A stretch of 64,000 nt of DNA from contig NC_014150.1 of NCBI RefSeq assembly GCF_000092845.1, positions 558,001 to 622,000 on the forward strand. Direction: 5' to 3'. The stretch's first letter is position 1. Each line of letters opens with the position of its first letter. The translations under genes were made by a program, and so were the position numbers. Below, piece by piece: positions 62,089 to 64,000 of this stretch. The notes under the pieces are model-generated. The model saw only the letters and a program-made list of their open reading frames with translations, was not told the origin of the DNA and did no database searches. This stretch comes from Brachyspira murdochii DSM 12563 (lineage in GTDB: Bacteria; Spirochaetota; Brachyspiria; Brachyspirales; Brachyspiraceae).

Positions 62089-63359
62089 ATGAAAAACAAT
62101 AAAATTAATCAAAGATATAGAAATATAAGAAGACAAAATATTAATAAAAAAAGACAATACAATAAAAAAAATATAATACAAAAAGTATAAAAACTAATAA
62201 ATTAAAAGAATTTCAAGAAAATATTTCAAATAAAGCTAAAGAATATATAAATGATGAAAATATAAAAAAAATTAAAGATTCAGCTGAAAAGGGATTTCAA
62301 AAAGCTAAAAATTTCACATCAGATAATATAGACAAATTTCAAAAATATATTGATGAAAAAGATATAAGAGGAAAAGTTAAAAATATTACAAATGCTGGTA
62401 TTGATAAAATAAAAGAGCATTCAAAAAAGAAATATATAACTAGATTTTTAAAATTTATTCATAGATATTATATATTAACTTTTTTAATTCTTTTTATAAT
62501 ATCAATTTTAGTATTTAGAAATATATATATCACTCATAATGAGAAAATAGAAAACTCTCTTAATTATTCAATTACAAATTTTGCTCCATCATTAAATAAT
62601 ATTATAATAGCAAGAGAAGATTATTACACAAATATTATAATAAGTAAAATATCAAGCAATAAAAATATAACAAATAATATAATACTAAAAAGCACATCTT
62701 TAGACAATTTAGAAACTTCATTAAAAAATATTTTGGATAATTATAATATAAGACTTCAAACTTCATTAAATGAAACTGTAAAATCTTCTAATAATCTTAT
62801 TAATTTTTGGTTTGCATTTTTAACTGTTATAATAATAGTATTTACATTGATAACATTAATAATAAATAATAATATATTAAAAAAATCAAAAAGAAAAATA
62901 AAAGTATTTAATAATAACTATAATAAAAAATTAAAAGAAATAAAAATACATATTAAAAACTTTGAAAAATTAAAAAAAGAAAATGATAAAACTATAGAAA
63001 TAAATACTCTTTATAACTTAGCAAATACTCTATTTGACTTAAAAGACTATAATAATTCGATTTACTATTATGATAAGGTGCTGGAATTATATAATAATTT
63101 TATTTACGGTATTTATAACAAGGCAGTATCATACTATTATATAAATGACTATGATAAATGTGCAGATAGCTTTATATATTTATACAATAAAGAAATCTCA
63201 ATAAAAGACTTGGTACTAAAAAATATTATAGAACTTGCAAATAAAAATATAGAAAAAGCTATTCAGTTTTGCCGCAATGAAAATATAGATTATAAATCAT
63301 TGCAGCAAAAGGAAGAAAAAATATCTATATTCGATAGAATAAGAAATATTTTATACTAA
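62089..63359 (+). pseudogene. two-helix membrane protein with TPR tail, frame broken at an A8 tract
   Basis: AAAGGA and an ATG at 62089 open a frame that ends after 33 codons at TAA 62188-62190. Past the A8 run at 62164-62171 another frame is open without a stop to 63359. Adding one A joins them into one 423-aa protein. It would have a Lys/Asn-rich N terminus, an amphipathic section (about 45-120), a membrane helix (YYILTFLILFIISILVF), about 90 outer residues and a second helix (FWFAFLTVIIIVFTLITLII). A coiled segment and two TPR-like repeats (NTLFDLKDYNNSIYYYDKVLEL) would close it. The gene may be broken, phase-variable, rescued by slippage, or misread in sequencing. Confidence 0.7.
62164..62171 (+). 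repeat. A8 homopolymer at a frame break
   Basis: Eight A in a row separate the two open frames of the gene at 62089; a change of one base restores the frame. Confidence 0.9.
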
Positions 63360-63492
63360 AAATTTTTAAGTTTGTAAATTTTTTGGTTCTTTGTGCCAAC
63401 AAAAGAACTGTGATGCAGCAAGACTGTGTGCCTGCAATATTTTAAATTAAAAAAAATTATTTTTTGACAAATTATAGTCGTTTAGGTATATA
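63358..63492 (+). repeat. short copy of the dispersed structured intergenic element
   Basis: Shares AAATTTTTAAGTTT-TAAATTTTTT at the left and GCCTGCAAT-A/T tract-TTGACA-N17-TATATA at the right with 57872-58189. A GTTCTTT...AAAGAAC hairpin lies between. The promoter (63464-63492) points into the 3' end of the glycosylase gene. Confidence 0.6.
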
Positions 63493-63519
63493 CTAATAAT
63501 TTTTATAAAAAATTAATAA

Positions 63520-64000
63520 TTATTTAAAAATATCATTAGTGGCATCATACCAAAATACAAAGTCCAAATATTCCATAGGTATTTTTTCGCTTTTTGAATA
63601 TTCAACCAAATTCGATTCGCAGCTAAGATAATTATTTTTTGTAAGGCTTGTTTTTGGCGTCATACCTTCAGGCAGAATGCTTAACTTATCCATTACACGC
63701 ATTATATGTCTGTCAAGTATAGCAATTTTTTGACCGAAACCTATATTTCTAAGAAAATGGCTAGCCTCTTTAAGTCCGTATCCTTTAACTTCTTTTGCTA
63801 ATTCATTTCTTAATTCTACCATAGTATCATTTTTTAAAGCTTCATTGATTCTATCTTTCAATACAAACTTCTCATTAGGAAAATAAATCTTTCTAGCAAG
63901 CACTATATTTTCAGCCTTCATATTATGAAATCTTACATGTTTTATTAGTATATTAGCTACTTTTTCAGCACTTCCTTTGAAAAGCAAATTATTATTATAC
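63520..64000 (-). CDS. N-glycosylase/DNA lyase (Ogg-type), N terminus beyond the window
   Basis: The frame is still open at the right edge (…YNNNLLFKGSAEK), so the TTG at 63987 is not a real start and about 50-60 residues are missing. The helix-hairpin-helix and catalytic core is present: KGYGLKEASHFLRNIGFGQKIAILDRH, with the Lys and Asp expected of the Ogg2/archaeal-type 8-oxoguanine glycosylases. FVFWYDATNDIFK closes the protein. It removes oxidised guanine from DNA. It ends 27 bases from a promoter-bearing repeat that reads against it. Confidence 0.82.
   Translation of the reverse strand, partial: YNNNLLFKGSAEKVANILIKHVRFHNMKAENIVLARKIYFPNEKFVLKDRINEALKNDTMVELRNELAKEVKGYGLKEASHFLRNIGFGQKIAILDRHIMRVMDKLSILPEGMTPKTSLTKNNYLSCESNLVEYSKSEKIPMEYLDFVFWYDATNDIFK

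Noticed and set aside
62188..62190. Selenocysteine recoding to join the two frames of the broken gene
   Set aside because: The stop is TAA, and the continuing frame is in a different phase, so recoding cannot explain it.
62733..63359. Independent 208-aa gene starting at TTG 62733
   Set aside because: The frame is open and protein-like for nearly 190 codons upstream, with a membrane helix, so 62733 is inside a longer gene.

Overview
The window is chromosomal DNA of a very AT-rich spirochaete, most likely Brachyspira. The grounds are the strong A/T bias, many secreted ankyrin-repeat proteins, outer-membrane and LPS-transport genes, a flagellar FliO, and recognisable spirochaetal housekeeping genes. 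The genus is an inference from memory, not from a database search. Promoters read clearly in many gaps as TTGACW-N16/17-TATNAT, and several operons end in hairpin-plus-T terminators.

Layout. 1-3.3 kb: a RecB/Cas4-type nuclease, an ankyrin protein, and an outer-membrane protein whose first codons are built from a 7-bp tandem repeat. 3.4-7.4 kb: proB, galT with a single-domain response regulator, proC, and a thioesterase. 7.7-10.7 kb: a sodium-coupled NSS transporter and pyruvate kinase. 10.9-16.4 kb: a tight operon (Cys-rich protein, TPR lipoprotein, large TPR/membrane protein, rsmA) and exported proteins of unknown role. 16.4-24.1 kb: a RarD-type transporter, an old-yellow-enzyme gene behind a palindromic operator, and three more ankyrin genes. 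24.1-31.3 kb: lptD-like gene, tyrS, and aroQ between two M24 peptidases. 31.4-37.1 kb: a secreted HNH nuclease, a small conserved gene pair, mltG, hisS, and a duplicated-domain secreted protein. 37.2-41.0 kb: the selenocysteine set selC-selA-selB. 41.4-45.8 kb: a structured intergenic island, nadD, a solute-binding protein, a polytopic membrane protein and two tandem outer-membrane proteins. 46-53.7 kb: secG and an operon joining a coiled-coil protein, a heparinase-like lipoprotein, a degenerate NagB-like protein and a NagB-like/NagA fusion. 53.8-64 kb: a one-polypeptide type IIG restriction-modification enzyme, tRNA-Ser with fliO, an M42 peptidase, a sialidase-fold protein, an outer-membrane protein, a gene broken at a poly-A tract, and an edge-truncated DNA glycosylase.

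How it fits together. Envelope biology dominates: LptD, a possible LptF/G-like permease, MltG, SecG, several beta-barrel candidates and secreted ankyrin proteins. Amino-sugar and polysaccharide use (heparinase-like lipoprotein, NagA, sialidase fold, GalT) suits a mucosal intestinal organism. The most interesting observations are (a) the heptanucleotide repeat in the start of an outer-membrane gene, a likely phase-variation switch; (b) two tandem NagB-like domains that both lack catalytic residues, one fused to an apparently intact NagA; (c) a 423-codon gene interrupted only by an A8 tract; and (d) a dispersed structured intergenic element, two copies of which carry an outward consensus promoter.
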